DNA of 38,228 nucleotides from Rhizobiaceae bacterium (GTDB lineage Bacteria; Pseudomonadota; Alphaproteobacteria; Rhizobiales; Rhizobiaceae), in the NCBI GenBank assembly GCA_014238155.1, contig JABABQ010000011.1:1-38228 (forward strand), in the 5' to 3' direction. Below are positions 17,611 to 26,522 of the stretch, piece after piece. Below the pieces are notes generated by a model that had not been told where the DNA came from, did no database searches, and saw only the letters and a list, made by a program, of their open reading frames with translations. The translations under genes were made by a program, and so were the position numbers. Each line of letters opens with the position of its first letter. Positions within the stretch are counted from its first letter, which is position 1.

Positions 17611-18225
17611 ATGGCTTCAACTAATTATACAATGGTGACGGTTGCAGAATGTGATCCTGAGTTTTTGGACCAGGCATTGAAACACACTGGCGCTGTGGCG
17701 GAACAGCTGAAGTCTTCTGCAGGTGCGTTGATAACCAGGTATGGTGTTCTGGCCACAGGTGAACAGGCTGGAAGCATAATATTGCTTCAAGGCTACAGCG
17801 AATTAAACGGCATTGATGCAGCGTTCAGCACGTATGGTCAGTCGGACGACTATCAGGCGCTGATAAGCAGCGGTAAGATCAAGGTGACATTGCGGAATAT
17901 TCTGAAAGTCGAGCCGGTTGAGTTGCAAAATCAATCTACAGAAGTGCCCGCCTACGGTGTGTTGACCCGCTGGGGGTCAGCAGAAACCATGACTGAACGA
18001 ATGAACAAGATGGTGCATTTGTTTGAAGACAATGGCGCGATGTTCATGCGCTATTGGTCGATCATGACCGGGTCCAATGCCGGGCGCCGTTTGTTGGCGG
18101 TGGGGTATCCGTCGATGGACGCCATTGAAAAAACCTATAAAGCGCTCCGCAACAGTGGGGACTACGGCGCGATGATGGGTGACATAGACGTCGATTTCCG
18201 AAACATCGTTCGTATTGTCGGTTAG
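17611..18225 (+). CDS. Protein of two tandem dimeric alpha/beta-barrel-like repeats, unknown function
   Basis: The 204-residue protein is built from two similar halves. Residues about 30-105 carry GALITRYGVLATGEQAGS, then a GYSELNGIDAAF helix, DYQALI and IKVTLRNILKVEP. Residues about 135-204 repeat this with GAMFMRYWSIMTGSNAG, GYPSMDAIEKTY, DYGAMM and IDVDFRNIVRIVG. The pattern (RY...TG..AG, GY..MDAI, DY.A, V..RNI..I) suggests two ferredoxin-like units that fold as an internal dimer, as in EthD/ABM-type proteins. No catalytic residues are recognised. The start was set at ATG 17611 with GTAGGAA upstream; a TTG at 17593 is also possible. It stands alone between two hairpins. Confidence 0.75.
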   Translation: MASTNYTMVTVAECDPEFLDQALKHTGAVAEQLKSSAGALITRYGVLATGEQAGSIILLQGYSELNGIDAAFSTYGQSDDYQALISSGKIKVTLRNILKVEPVELQNQSTEVPAYGVLTRWGSAETMTERMNKMVHLFEDNGAMFMRYWSIMTGSNAGRRLLAVGYPSMDAIEKTYKALRNSGDYGAMMGDIDVDFRNIVRIVG

Positions 18226-18251
18226 TTCGCGCGCTGATCAGGAACACTCCA

Positions 18252-18281
18252 CTCTGTCGCTCAATTTTTCGGGCGACAGAG
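18252..18281. terminator. Bidirectional hairpin between convergent genes
   Basis: CTCTGTCGC and GCGACAGAG form a perfect 9-bp stem with a 12-base loop. It sits between the stop of the tandem-repeat protein gene (18225) and the stop of the convergent sigma54-regulator gene (18316), and could end transcription from both sides. Confidence 0.6.
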
Positions 18282-18315
18282 ATATTGCGATTTTAACAGG
18301 CATGTAAAACCAAAA

Positions 18316-19746
18316 CTAGTTGTCTGCCTTTGAGATGGCCAACTTCCTCATTTTTCCTCGCAATGTGCTTGGATGCAGGCCCAACCGTTTGGCCGCTCCA
18401 TCTGTTCCTTCAATTTTCCAGTCGGACTGGCGAAGAATTGTTAGGATATGTTCCGCTTCGATCGTTTCCAAAGATGTTGACTGGCTCTGGTCGGTTTTTT
18501 CAACCAATTCACCAATTTCCAACAGAGAGCCCTGAGAAAGGATAACTGCCCGCTCAATGACATTTTGCAATTCGCGAACATTTCCCGGCCACGAATAGTT
18601 TTCAAGCCTTTCAAGGGAATCTGCATCTATTGCGTCGATCTGTTTGCCGAGCCGCCGCGCAGAAAGTGCGGTCAGGTATTCTGCGAGCAGGGAGATATCG
18701 CCATTGCGCATCCGCAATGCAGGAATGGTGATGGGGAAAACATTGAGGCGAAAATACAAATCGTCTCGAAAAGTGCCGGTTTGCACAGCGGTCGACAGGT
18801 CCTGATTGGTGGCCGCAATTATTCTGACATCGACTTTTATCGATGATTCACTTCCCACTCTTTCCAATTCCTGTTCCTGCAAAATACGCAACAACTTGGC
18901 TTGCGCGGCTAATGGTAATTCACCGACTTCGTCAAGGAACAGACTTCCGCTATCGGCCAGTTCAAAACGCCCCTTGCGATTGGTTGTTGCTCCCGTAAAG
19001 GCACCACGTTCATGACCAAACAATTCGCTCTCAACCAGTTCTGAGGGCAGGGTTGCACAGTTGACCTTTATGAACGGTTTTTCTGCTCTGGAGCTGTTTT
19101 GATGGATCGACCTGGCAAAAAGCTCCTTGCCGGTCCCGGTTTCCCCCAGCAGCAGAACGCTGGCATCAGTTGGAGCAACCTTTGCCAACTCCTTCATCGC
19201 CGCATTCAACACCCCAGATGATCCGATTATTTCGTCGTCGTGAAATTCATCGGCGATTTCCTGCCGCAGATAATGGATGGTTTGCTGAGCATCTTGCAGG
19301 GCATTGATTTGCTGCTCTAGTTGCTGATTGCGGCTTTGCAAGCTGCGACCGGTTTCCTGCAGTTTGATATGTACTCGAATTCGCGCCAGGACTTCTTCAG
19401 ATTGAAACGGCTTGGTTATGTAATCTGCACCACCTGCCTGAAATGCTGCCACCTTGTCTTCGGCTTCCGACAAGGCAGTCATAAATATGATCGGAATGCC
19501 GGACAATGCGGCGTCTGCTTTCAACCGTTTGCAGGTCTCCAAACCATCCATGCCGGGCATCATGATATCGAGCAGGATCAGGTCGGGCGCCTGTTTCAAG
19601 CAGGCGGTCAGCGCGGCTTCTCCAGATTGTGCTTCAACCAGCTTATATCCCTCGTCCTCCAGTTCCTGTGCCAGGAGTTCCAGATTGAGAGGCTCATCAT
19701 CAACGATCAGAATTGTCGTGCTGGAATTTTTCTCGGCATCGGTCAT
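18316..19746 (-). CDS. NtrC-family response regulator (receiver, sigma54 AAA+, Fis-type HTH)
   Basis: This 476-residue regulator activates sigma54 promoters when phosphorylated. The receiver has acidic residues D16/D17, phospho-acceptor D60 (LLDIMMPGMDG), T90 and K112. A coiled linker (about 128-165) follows. The AAA+ domain has Walker A GETGTGKE (201-208), the sigma54-contacting GAFTGA loop (248-253) and ENYSWPGNVRELQN at its C-terminal side. The last 45 residues form a Fis-type HTH (GAAKRLGLHPSTLRGKMRKL). It is the last of four signalling genes on the minus strand, 33 bp after the cyclase gene. All residues needed for activity are present; its target promoters are not evident in the window. 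Confidence 0.94.
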   Translation of the reverse strand: MTDAEKNSSTTILIVDDEPLNLELLAQELEDEGYKLVEAQSGEAALTACLKQAPDLILLDIMMPGMDGLETCKRLKADAALSGIPIIFMTALSEAEDKVAAFQAGGADYITKPFQSEEVLARIRVHIKLQETGRSLQSRNQQLEQQINALQDAQQTIHYLRQEIADEFHDDEIIGSSGVLNAAMKELAKVAPTDASVLLLGETGTGKELFARSIHQNSSRAEKPFIKVNCATLPSELVESELFGHERGAFTGATTNRKGRFELADSGSLFLDEVGELPLAAQAKLLRILQEQELERVGSESSIKVDVRIIAATNQDLSTAVQTGTFRDDLYFRLNVFPITIPALRMRNGDISLLAEYLTALSARRLGKQIDAIDADSLERLENYSWPGNVRELQNVIERAVILSQGSLLEIGELVEKTDQSQSTSLETIEAEHILTILRQSDWKIEGTDGAAKRLGLHPSTLRGKMRKLAISKADN

Positions 19747-19779
19747 GCAGTGAACAAGGTTGGAGGGGTTATCTGGGCT

Positions 19780-20844
19780 TTAGTTGGCCCAACGGCAGTA
19801 GGCAGAAACGGGTGAATTCTTCCCGCGCAACACGACATCACCGACATCCTCCAGTTGATAGTCATTTTCAAGCTTGGCAACTGTCGAACCCGAAATCAAC
19901 ATCTGACTTCCAAGTTGCTTGTTGTGCGCTTCCAGTCGAGCAGCCACATTTACGGTATCTCCAAAAATTGTGTAATTTAGACGATCCCCGGCATCAATAT
20001 TTCCAACGACAACTTCGCCTGAATGAATGCCCATTCTGGTTTTGAGCTGCATTCCGCAAAATTTCTGCACATTACAGATCTCGCAGATCTCTATGGCGGT
20101 CTGAACCGCTTTGTCATAATGGTCGGGATCTGCCACTGGCAGATTAAATGTGACGAGCATTGCGTCTCCAAGAAATTGATTGACAGTACCTCCATATTTT
20201 CCAACAGGCGCCAAAACTGCCTCGAAATAGGCGTTCATCATTTCCAAAACTGCACCCGGTGTCATGGTTTCCACGGTTTGTGTGAATCCCTCAATATCGC
20301 AATAAAGCACAGTTGCCGTTTCCTGCGTTGGCATCAAAGTGCCGCGTGACTCGACGATGCTTTCTGCTATTTGGGTGGGAACATATTTACCGAACAAGGT
20401 GCGAATAGATTTCAGTTGTCGAGCAACCTGGTCTCTCAGGTGCTTTTTTTCCAGAGCGCTGGAAAGTCGGGCACGAAGTAAAACCGGGTCAAATGGTTTG
20501 GTCAAAAAATCTTCGGCGCCGATCTCAACGCAGCGAGCAATGTTGATAACATCATCAATTGCCGACACAACGATGACTGGCAATTCGACCAGCCGGCCTT
20601 CTGCCTTCAGTTCTTGTAAAACTGCAAAGCCGTCCATTTCAGGCATCATGATGTCCAAAAGGACGATATCAATGCCGCCATCACGCATCAGAGCAAGCGC
20701 TTCCCGCCCATTGCAGGCGCTGATACTGGCATAGCCGATGTCTTCGAGTTCCTGCTCCAGAATCTCCACGTTAAATGGCTCATCATCAACCACCAGAACG
20801 GTTGGTTTGACACCACCTTCAACGGAGCTGCTGGCAGACATCAT
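19780..20844 (-). CDS. Response regulator with class III adenylate/guanylate cyclase output
   Basis: In this 354-residue protein, residues about 14-130 are a receiver (acidic D20/D21, phospho-acceptor D64, K116). A helical linker follows, then a class III nucleotide cyclase domain (about 170-340). Metal-binding aspartates lie in VLYCDIEGFT (D183) and NQFLGDAML (D227), and the transition-state Asn/Arg pair is in GDTVNVAARLE. The usual substrate-selecting Lys (K..GD) is replaced by Gln (Q223), while the partner position is a Thr in NYTIFGD, so ATP versus GTP preference is open. Its start overlaps the CheY-like gene by 4 bp (ATGA). It should make a cyclic nucleotide in response to the operon's kinase. 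Confidence 0.92.
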   Translation of the reverse strand: MMSASSSVEGGVKPTVLVVDDEPFNVEILEQELEDIGYASISACNGREALALMRDGGIDIVLLDIMMPEMDGFAVLQELKAEGRLVELPVIVVSAIDDVINIARCVEIGAEDFLTKPFDPVLLRARLSSALEKKHLRDQVARQLKSIRTLFGKYVPTQIAESIVESRGTLMPTQETATVLYCDIEGFTQTVETMTPGAVLEMMNAYFEAVLAPVGKYGGTVNQFLGDAMLVTFNLPVADPDHYDKAVQTAIEICEICNVQKFCGMQLKTRMGIHSGEVVVGNIDAGDRLNYTIFGDTVNVAARLEAHNKQLGSQMLISGSTVAKLENDYQLEDVGDVVLRGKNSPVSAYCRWAN

Positions 20845-21206
20845 GAGACTGCCATCAACGCGCTGATCTTCGACAACAGGGCGTCTTCATCGAGCGGTTT
20901 CGACAAATAGTCCTGACATCCACACTCCAGTGCCTTTTCCCGATCGCCCCGCATGGCGTGAGCGGTCAGCGCAATGATCGGAGTATTCGCCAGTGATGAA
21001 ATTTGCTTGATTTGACGGGTGGCGGAAAAACCATCGACGACCGGTAATGATAAATCCATCAGTATCAAGTCAGGTTCATGTTTTACCGCCTGAGCCACCG
21101 CTTCCGCGCCATCCCGGGCCAGCACCAGTTGATAATCTTCTTCCAATATCTGTTCGAGAAGATCGATGTTCAGTTCCACATCTTCGACGATGAGAATGGT
21201 GTTCAT
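20841..21206 (-). CDS. Stand-alone CheY-like response regulator
   Basis: This 121-residue single receiver domain has acidic residues E8/D9, phospho-acceptor D51 (LILMDLSLP), a Thr in ALTAHAM and a Lys in YLSKPLDED. There is no output domain, so it acts as a phosphate shuttle or sink or by protein contact, like the DivK-type receivers it resembles (EDVELNIDLLEQIL near the N-terminus). I chose ATG at 21206, which has AGGAAAC at the right distance, rather than 21224. It lies between the kinase gene (29-bp gap) and the cyclase gene (4-bp overlap), so all should be made together. Confidence 0.92.
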   Translation of the reverse strand: MNTILIVEDVELNIDLLEQILEEDYQLVLARDGAEAVAQAVKHEPDLILMDLSLPVVDGFSATRQIKQISSLANTPIIALTAHAMRGDREKALECGCQDYLSKPLDEDALLSKISALMAVS

Positions 21207-21235
21207 TTTCTGTTTCCTGTTCATGCTTGGCCCAT

Positions 21236-22825
21236 TTATTCCTGACCATGGTCGGCTGGTTGACCAGCCGGAGCGGGCAGCGTGAGTGTAAATTCCGACC
21301 CCTGATTCAGTTTGCTGGTGGCATGGACCGACCCACCAAGCAGAGACGCCAATTGACTGGAAATAGCCAAACCCAGTCCGGTGCCGCCATATTTGCGGTC
21401 AGTGCCGGATTCAACCTGGGTAAATTCCTCAAATACTTCAGACAGTTTGTCGGATGGTATGCCGATACCCGTGTCAGCAATTTTCACTGTGACCTCTTCT
21501 GAATTGGCCAGAGCTGACAGACGGATTTGGCCGGATTCTGTGAACTTCGCTGCATTCGACAGAAAGTTCAGAACGATCTGCCGTACCTTGTCCTGATCGG
21601 TGTTGAGTTTCGGCAAATCCGCTGGCAAATCCGTGACGATATCCACGTGATTTTTGACGACCAGCGGTTCCACCGACTTGGCGCAGGAACTCAGCAATTG
21701 GTTCAAGTCAAATTCGCTGTTAAATACTTCAATATGCCCGGCTTCAATTTTTGACAGGTCGAGGATTGAATTGATCAACGTCAGCAGATGGTCTGCACTG
21801 GTGGCGATCTTGCCCAGATTGTCATATTGCTTCTGAGGAAGAATGTCCTTGCAGCGGCGCATTACCAGTCGGTTGAACCCCATAATGGCATTCATGGGGG
21901 TGCGCAGTTCATGGCTCATATTGGCCAGAAAAGCTGATTTGTGCTGGTTGGCCTTTTCCAACTCGCCGTACAGGTCACTCAACCGGCCACTCATCTGGTT
22001 TACACTTCGGGCAAGACTGCCCAACTCATCGCGGTTCGATACGCTGACTTGTGTGTCAAAATTCCCAAGAGAAATATCACGGAGTCTGTGGCGGATGGCA
22101 TTCAAGGGTCGCACCAGGGCGGCCGAAATTGAGAATCCGAGAAACAGCGCAGCAATAATACCAACGATGGATGCTGAAATGACAATATTTTGTGACGCGT
22201 GATAGGCATTCTCGCTGGAGCGTACGGCTCTGGCAATTTCTACCTCAGTCGATTTTCTAAACGAATGGGCGGTGCCGAATACTTGTTTCGCCCGAGAAAT
22301 GGCGCTCGTGTGATAAACCGCGCGCGCGCCTTCCAAATCGCCATTTCGGAGTAATTGGACAATCAACAGTCCACTGCCGTGCAAGTCATCAATTCCATCC
22401 ATGACCTTCTGGACCGAGGCGTAGTTTTCCTTTGTTATGTATTTGGCCCTTTTCATGGCGTGCCGGAATCGATTGTTGTCCACCAGGACGTTTTCGGCCT
22501 GTTCCGCCAGCAGATTGGCGCCTGTATATATATTTTGTTCGCCAGGTATGAATGCCACCGAAATTGCCTGCAGCATTCTTTGCGCGCTTTCGCTCAGTGT
22601 ACGATACGCCCCAATTCTTTGCTGCTGCTGCTGCAGTGATACGGCCCTTTCGTGGGAATCGCGAAGTGCACTGATGCTAACGCCACCAAGCGCCATCAAC
22701 ATGACTGTGATCAACAGAAAAGAAATCAGCAGCTTTGTGCGTATATTGACCGGAATGACAGCAAACCAGTTTGGAATACCTGCGATCCGGTCTGGTTGAC
22801 CTGCTTTGTCTTGATGGATTGTCAC
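21236..22825 (-). CDS. Membrane sensor histidine kinase with HAMP domain
   Basis: The 529-residue kinase has a membrane segment at about 32-54, a 155-residue helical periplasmic sensor region, a second membrane segment at about 213-236, and a HAMP domain (237-290). The HisKA domain has phospho-acceptor H305 (FLANMSHELRTPMNAI). The ATPase domain has an N-box (NFLSNAAKF), G1 (DTGIGI) and G2 (GTGLGLAI). The sensor region starts with a run of glutamines (QQQQQ). It has no receiver of its own, although three receivers follow it in the operon. The likely start is GTG 22825, with AAGGAG six bases upstream; a nearby ATG is out of frame. The ligand is unknown. Confidence 0.93.
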   Translation of the reverse strand: MTIHQDKAGQPDRIAGIPNWFAVIPVNIRTKLLISFLLITVMLMALGGVSISALRDSHERAVSLQQQQQRIGAYRTLSESAQRMLQAISVAFIPGEQNIYTGANLLAEQAENVLVDNNRFRHAMKRAKYITKENYASVQKVMDGIDDLHGSGLLIVQLLRNGDLEGARAVYHTSAISRAKQVFGTAHSFRKSTEVEIARAVRSSENAYHASQNIVISASIVGIIAALFLGFSISAALVRPLNAIRHRLRDISLGNFDTQVSVSNRDELGSLARSVNQMSGRLSDLYGELEKANQHKSAFLANMSHELRTPMNAIMGFNRLVMRRCKDILPQKQYDNLGKIATSADHLLTLINSILDLSKIEAGHIEVFNSEFDLNQLLSSCAKSVEPLVVKNHVDIVTDLPADLPKLNTDQDKVRQIVLNFLSNAAKFTESGQIRLSALANSEEVTVKIADTGIGIPSDKLSEVFEEFTQVESGTDRKYGGTGLGLAISSQLASLLGGSVHATSKLNQGSEFTLTLPAPAGQPADHGQE

Positions 22826-22973
22826 TCATTGCTCCTTCATCCGGTAAAAATGCTGTAATAACCCGGTGCATCAGAAGAGGTAGCAATTTCGGTGCCAGTT
22901 CAAGCGATCAACGATTAAATCAACAAATACAGAGACTTAGATTTTTCATAGGCGCGGTTTCAAAACTTTCACC

Positions 22974-22987
22974 CTTCATATATGAAG
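22974..22987. repeat. 14-bp perfect palindrome upstream of the kinase operon
   Basis: CTTCATATATGAAG is self-complementary and lies about 150 bp upstream of the kinase start, in the 295-bp gap between the kinase and lactonase genes where no gene is seen. It could be a binding site for a dimeric regulator. Confidence 0.4.
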
Positions 22988-23120
22988 ACATCCGTCAAAT
23001 ATGGAGGTTTTTCGAGGCCAAATCGATGGCGCAGGCAATTGTTATTTTCGCGGTGATGTTTGACTTGTTGAGCGCGTGTCCAGCGGATAATTTCAGTTGC
23101 AAACCGCCCTAGGTTTTGAT

Positions 23121-24023
23121 TCAGGTCGCCCCGTTGGTGCCCAGATGGATTGAGTAGAGAGAAGTAGTTGCGGTAATGAACAGCCGATTGTTTTTTGGTC
23201 CACCGAAAGTCAAATTAGCTACCATTTCATCAATTAAAATTTCCCCGAGTAATTTGCCTTCGGGAGAAAAGCACTGCACGCCTCCACCTGTACTTGTCCA
23301 AATATTCCCATCAACGTCCAGCCTGAAACCATCTGAGGCGCCGTTTTCAATTTCGGTGAATATCCTGGAATTTGATAGCGAGTTACCTCCTTGGACATCA
23401 AAGGCGCGGATATGGCGGGGGCCGTTTTCATCATGGGAAATTCCGGTATCGGACACATACAGAACTGACTCGTCGAGCGAAAAGGCCAACCCATTTGGTT
23501 TGTCGAAGTCGTCAATCACGACATCAAGCGAGCCGGTATCAAGATCCAGTCGAAAGACGTTGCAAGCCTTCTGCTCCTGGGGGGATTTTTTACCCTCGAA
23601 GTCGCTCAATATTCCATATGGTGGATCGGTGAACCAAATTGTTCCGTCAGACTTCACCACGACGTCGTTGGGAGAATTCAGTCGCTTGCCGTCATAGGAA
23701 TCTGCCAGCACGGTTATTGTTCCGTCATGTTCAGTGCGGGTTACGCGTCTCGACAGATGCTCACACGTGATGAGCCTCCCCTGGTGGTCTCGCGTATTGC
23801 CGTTTGCATAATTTGAATCCTGACGAAAAACCCGACTGCCGACACCGTCTATCCATTGCATAATCCGGTTGTTGGGAATGTCGCTCCAAAGCAAATATTC
23901 ACCCAGCGGAAAGTAAACCGGACCTTCTGTCCAAAGCATACCGGTGCACAATCGCTCAAGTTTTACCGTCGGTATGGTGAGATGCAGGAATTTTTGGTCA
24001 TGGCTGACGATCTCTCCCGACAT
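23121..24023 (-). CDS. SMP-30/gluconolactonase family protein
   Basis: SMP-30-type lactonases hydrolyse sugar lactones (such as gluconolactone or arabinonolactone) with a divalent metal held in a six-bladed beta propeller. In this 300-residue protein the metal ligands can be placed: E in LWTEGPVYFP (about 33), N in LNSPNDVVVKSDG (about 118), a likely N in DKPNGLAFS, and D in NGASDGFRLDVDGNIW (about 234). ATG 24023 follows GGAG at a good distance. It is transcribed away from the GAF kinase/LuxR pair and the sugar importer, from a shared 212-bp region. That supports a role in the same sugar pathway, but the sugar itself cannot be named. Confidence 0.88.
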   Translation of the reverse strand: MSGEIVSHDQKFLHLTIPTVKLERLCTGMLWTEGPVYFPLGEYLLWSDIPNNRIMQWIDGVGSRVFRQDSNYANGNTRDHQGRLITCEHLSRRVTRTEHDGTITVLADSYDGKRLNSPNDVVVKSDGTIWFTDPPYGILSDFEGKKSPQEQKACNVFRLDLDTGSLDVVIDDFDKPNGLAFSLDESVLYVSDTGISHDENGPRHIRAFDVQGGNSLSNSRIFTEIENGASDGFRLDVDGNIWTSTGGGVQCFSPEGKLLGEILIDEMVANLTFGGPKNNRLFITATTSLYSIHLGTNGAT

Positions 24024-24130
24024 AAAATAAACTCCAACAATCCTGCGTTATTAAACAGCTTAGTTTACCGAGGCATATCGCGTATGCGAGCAAATTCGAC
24101 ATGTTGATGTTGTTTCCGACAGATTGAATT

Positions 24131-24142
24131 GCGGATATCCGC
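24131..24142. promoter_or_regulatory. Perfect palindrome in the divergent lactonase/kinase promoter region
   Basis: GCGGATATCCGC is a 12-bp perfect palindrome midway between the divergent starts at 24023 and 24236. A related GATGCGG follows at 24150-24156. A candidate operator, possibly for the LuxR-type regulator encoded nearby. Confidence 0.4.
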
Positions 24143-24235
24143 AGTTGAGGATGCGGAAGCACACAAATTTCAACGCCTGAGGCGCTTACTGGCTTCAAAA
24201 GCCCGTGCTAGCATTCATCGACGAGGATACAAGAC

Positions 24236-25513
24236 ATGCATATAAGCCCTGAAATTCTGCTGGTTAGGTATCTTGCAATTTCACGAGCAATTGCAGGCCA
24301 GATGGATTTTCAAAGCGTACTTGGGGAGATCGCGGGCGAACTCTATATGCTGTTCGAACACGATCATCTCGACATCTCCATCCTGCTGCCCGATCAACCG
24401 GGACGTAATGTGTCGTTTGAAGTGGGAGTATCCACCAAATGGGGGGAAACGGCAGATACACCGCATTTGATCGCCGAAAGCCCAATTCGCGACCTTTTGA
24501 TCGGCAAAGTGCCCCATTTTCTGACAAGCGACGCCTGCAACGATTCTCGCTTTCATTTCGAAGATGCATTTGATTCCCCGATATTTGAGGCCAATTTGCG
24601 AAGCCGGGTACACGTCCCACTGCAAGTTCATGGCGAAGTGCTTGGAGCTCTCAATCTGTCCAGCCATGAAATTGGAAAATATGGTCCTGAACACGTGAAA
24701 ATTGCTCAACAGGTGGCAGACTTGCTTGCTCCCTATTTCAACGCCTTGATCTGGGGTGATCAGGCCAAAACCGCGGCACTTTCTGAAGGAGCCGCGCGCG
24801 GGCGGGAAGAAACCCTGCGTCTGGGAGCATTGCGACTCACCGAAGCCATGGAGGACGAACGCAAACACATCGGCATGGATTTGCACGATCAGACCCTGGC
24901 CGACCTTACCCGCATTTTGCGCAGGATAACGGGGCTGAAGCGCCGCCCCGTTTCGGTGACCACGTCGTTGAGTGGAATTGCTGAGGACATCAACACCTGT
25001 GTCAACGAATTGCGGCGTATTATCGAAGATACCAAACCCGGTGTGATGGACTTGTTTGGATTTACCCAGGCCGTTGAGGCGCAGTTGGAGCGAACTGTTG
25101 GAGGCATGGTTCCGACAATCACGACGATTGTGGAAGATAGCACCAATTCGATTGTTGACGAGTTTTCTGGTTCTCTTCGGACTGCATTGTTTCGAATTGT
25201 CCAGGAAGCCATAAACAACGCTGTAAGACACGGCTCACCACAGCAGGTTGTAGTCAACATTGAAGCAAATGAGCATGATATTGTTATTTCAGTGTGTGAT
25301 GATGGAACTGGCATGGAAACACTACAGGACGGTCATTCCAGCGGATTGGACAATATGAGAGCCCGTGCAGCAATTGTTTCTGCAAATCTGGTTTTTGAAA
25401 GAAATGATCCTGACGGGGGTACTCGGGTTATGATTACTGTCCCGCGCAAGCACGCCACCAAGAGCGGTGATATATCAACCCGCGAGAGCCTGGCTTTGGA
25501 GGCAGCGCAATGA
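24236..25513 (+). CDS. GAF-domain sensor histidine kinase (NarX/LuxR-partner type)
   Basis: The product is a 425-residue soluble kinase. Residues about 20-170 form a GAF domain (VHVPLQVHGEVLGALNLSS is typical of its last strands). The HisKA_3 dimerisation domain follows, with DERKHIGMDLHDQTLADL; the phospho-acceptor is H217. The ATPase domain has an N-box (QEAINNAVRHG) and G1 (DDGTGM). HisKA_3 kinases pair with LuxR-type regulators, and one follows with a 4-bp overlap. There are no membrane segments, so the signal is sensed in the cytoplasm through the GAF domain. It is divergent from the lactonase and upstream of the sugar importer, which it probably controls. Confidence 0.93.
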   Translation: MHISPEILLVRYLAISRAIAGQMDFQSVLGEIAGELYMLFEHDHLDISILLPDQPGRNVSFEVGVSTKWGETADTPHLIAESPIRDLLIGKVPHFLTSDACNDSRFHFEDAFDSPIFEANLRSRVHVPLQVHGEVLGALNLSSHEIGKYGPEHVKIAQQVADLLAPYFNALIWGDQAKTAALSEGAARGREETLRLGALRLTEAMEDERKHIGMDLHDQTLADLTRILRRITGLKRRPVSVTTSLSGIAEDINTCVNELRRIIEDTKPGVMDLFGFTQAVEAQLERTVGGMVPTITTIVEDSTNSIVDEFSGSLRTALFRIVQEAINNAVRHGSPQQVVVNIEANEHDIVISVCDDGTGMETLQDGHSSGLDNMRARAAIVSANLVFERNDPDGGTRVMITVPRKHATKSGDISTRESLALEAAQ

Positions 25514-26238
25514 ATGTATTGATCACCGAAGATGATGCGCTACACCGGGCTTTTCTCAAAACTGCCGTGGAAAATGCACTGCCAGAATGTCAACAGGTGC
25601 TGGAAGCCGAGGATGGGGAAGTAGCCGTCAAAACGGTTGCGTCAAACGACATTTACGGAATTATCATGGACCTCCAGATGCCCAGGGCAAGTGGGGTCGA
25701 TGCGGCAAAGGAAATTTGGCAACTCAATCCAGATATGCGAATCCTATTTTGGTCGAACTATGCCGATGAAGCTTATGTTCGCGGCGTGTCCCGCATAGTT
25801 CCATCCGGCGCTGTGTATGGGTATCTGTTAAAGTCTGCCAGTGAAGAACGACTTGAACTGGCCGTTCGTGGTGTTTTTCTTCAGGACCAATGCATCATCG
25901 ATCGGGAAGTTCGGGGGATTCAACAGCGATCAGAAGATACGTTGGAAGGTCTTACCGATTCCGAATTTGAAGTCCTCACTGATATCGCGCTGGGCCTGAC
26001 CGATAAGGCAATTGCGGCACGAAGAAAAATCTCCACCCGCAGTGTGCAAAGCCGGCTGAAGCATCTTTACGAAAAACTGTGCATTGATGGATCTGACATC
26101 GATCCTGAATTCGGCCCCGTATTCAACTCCCGAACGAGGGCGGTCGCCATCGCGTTTTCGAGAGGGTTGCTGAACGCCGACGGGTTGGCTGCAAGCCAGG
26201 AATCGATGGATGGCTGGTTGAATACCCACACCGTGTGA
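25510..26238 (+). CDS. LuxR-family response regulator
   Basis: The 242-residue protein has a receiver (E7/D8/D9, phospho-acceptor D54 in IIMDLQMP, K109). A LuxR-type HTH follows (LTDSEFEVLTDIALGLTDKAIAARR, here quoted as two overlapping parts: LTDSEFEVLTDIALG and GLTDKAIAARR), then the recognition segment ISTRSVQSRLKHLYEKL. The C-terminal tail after the HTH is about 45 residues longer than usual. It overlaps the kinase gene by 4 bp (ATGA), which fixes the pair. A terminator follows at 26287-26306, so the sugar importer has its own promoter, probably the target of this regulator. Confidence 0.92.
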   Translation: MNVLITEDDALHRAFLKTAVENALPECQQVLEAEDGEVAVKTVASNDIYGIIMDLQMPRASGVDAAKEIWQLNPDMRILFWSNYADEAYVRGVSRIVPSGAVYGYLLKSASEERLELAVRGVFLQDQCIIDREVRGIQQRSEDTLEGLTDSEFEVLTDIALGLTDKAIAARRKISTRSVQSRLKHLYEKLCIDGSDIDPEFGPVFNSRTRAVAIAFSRGLLNADGLAASQESMDGWLNTHTV

Positions 26239-26286
26239 TGGTGAATTTGTAAAATTTAACACCTGACTGGTTCTGACTTGGGACGG

Positions 26287-26306
26287 CTGCGGGAACCCGC
26301 AGTTTT
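26287..26306 (+). terminator. Rho-independent terminator after the LuxR-type regulator
   Basis: CTGCGG-GAAC-CCGCAG forms a six-base-pair GC-rich stem with a four-base loop and is followed by TTTT. It sits 48 bp after the regulator's stop codon. The rest of 26239-26522 shows no gene and should hold the importer promoter. Confidence 0.7.
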
Positions 26307-26522
26307 CCAGGTGCATCGCCGCAGCAATTAAGCAATTTGTGCCGCTTACGGGACATACCTGTCTTCCTACAATGAACCCGTGAACAGATTCCACCAAGTC
26401 TTCTGTAGAACGCTTTTGGAGTGATGATTCGCATGATCGATCAAAACGCTTCGTGACGGGTAAGAAGAACGACGAACAATCTAAAAGGGCCGTCGAGGAG
26501 TGTAAATTCATTGGAGGAATTA

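Noticed and set aside
24281-25231. 316-residue minus-strand frame opposite the GAF kinase
   Set aside because: It is antisense to a clear kinase with complete motifs and has no recognisable domain.
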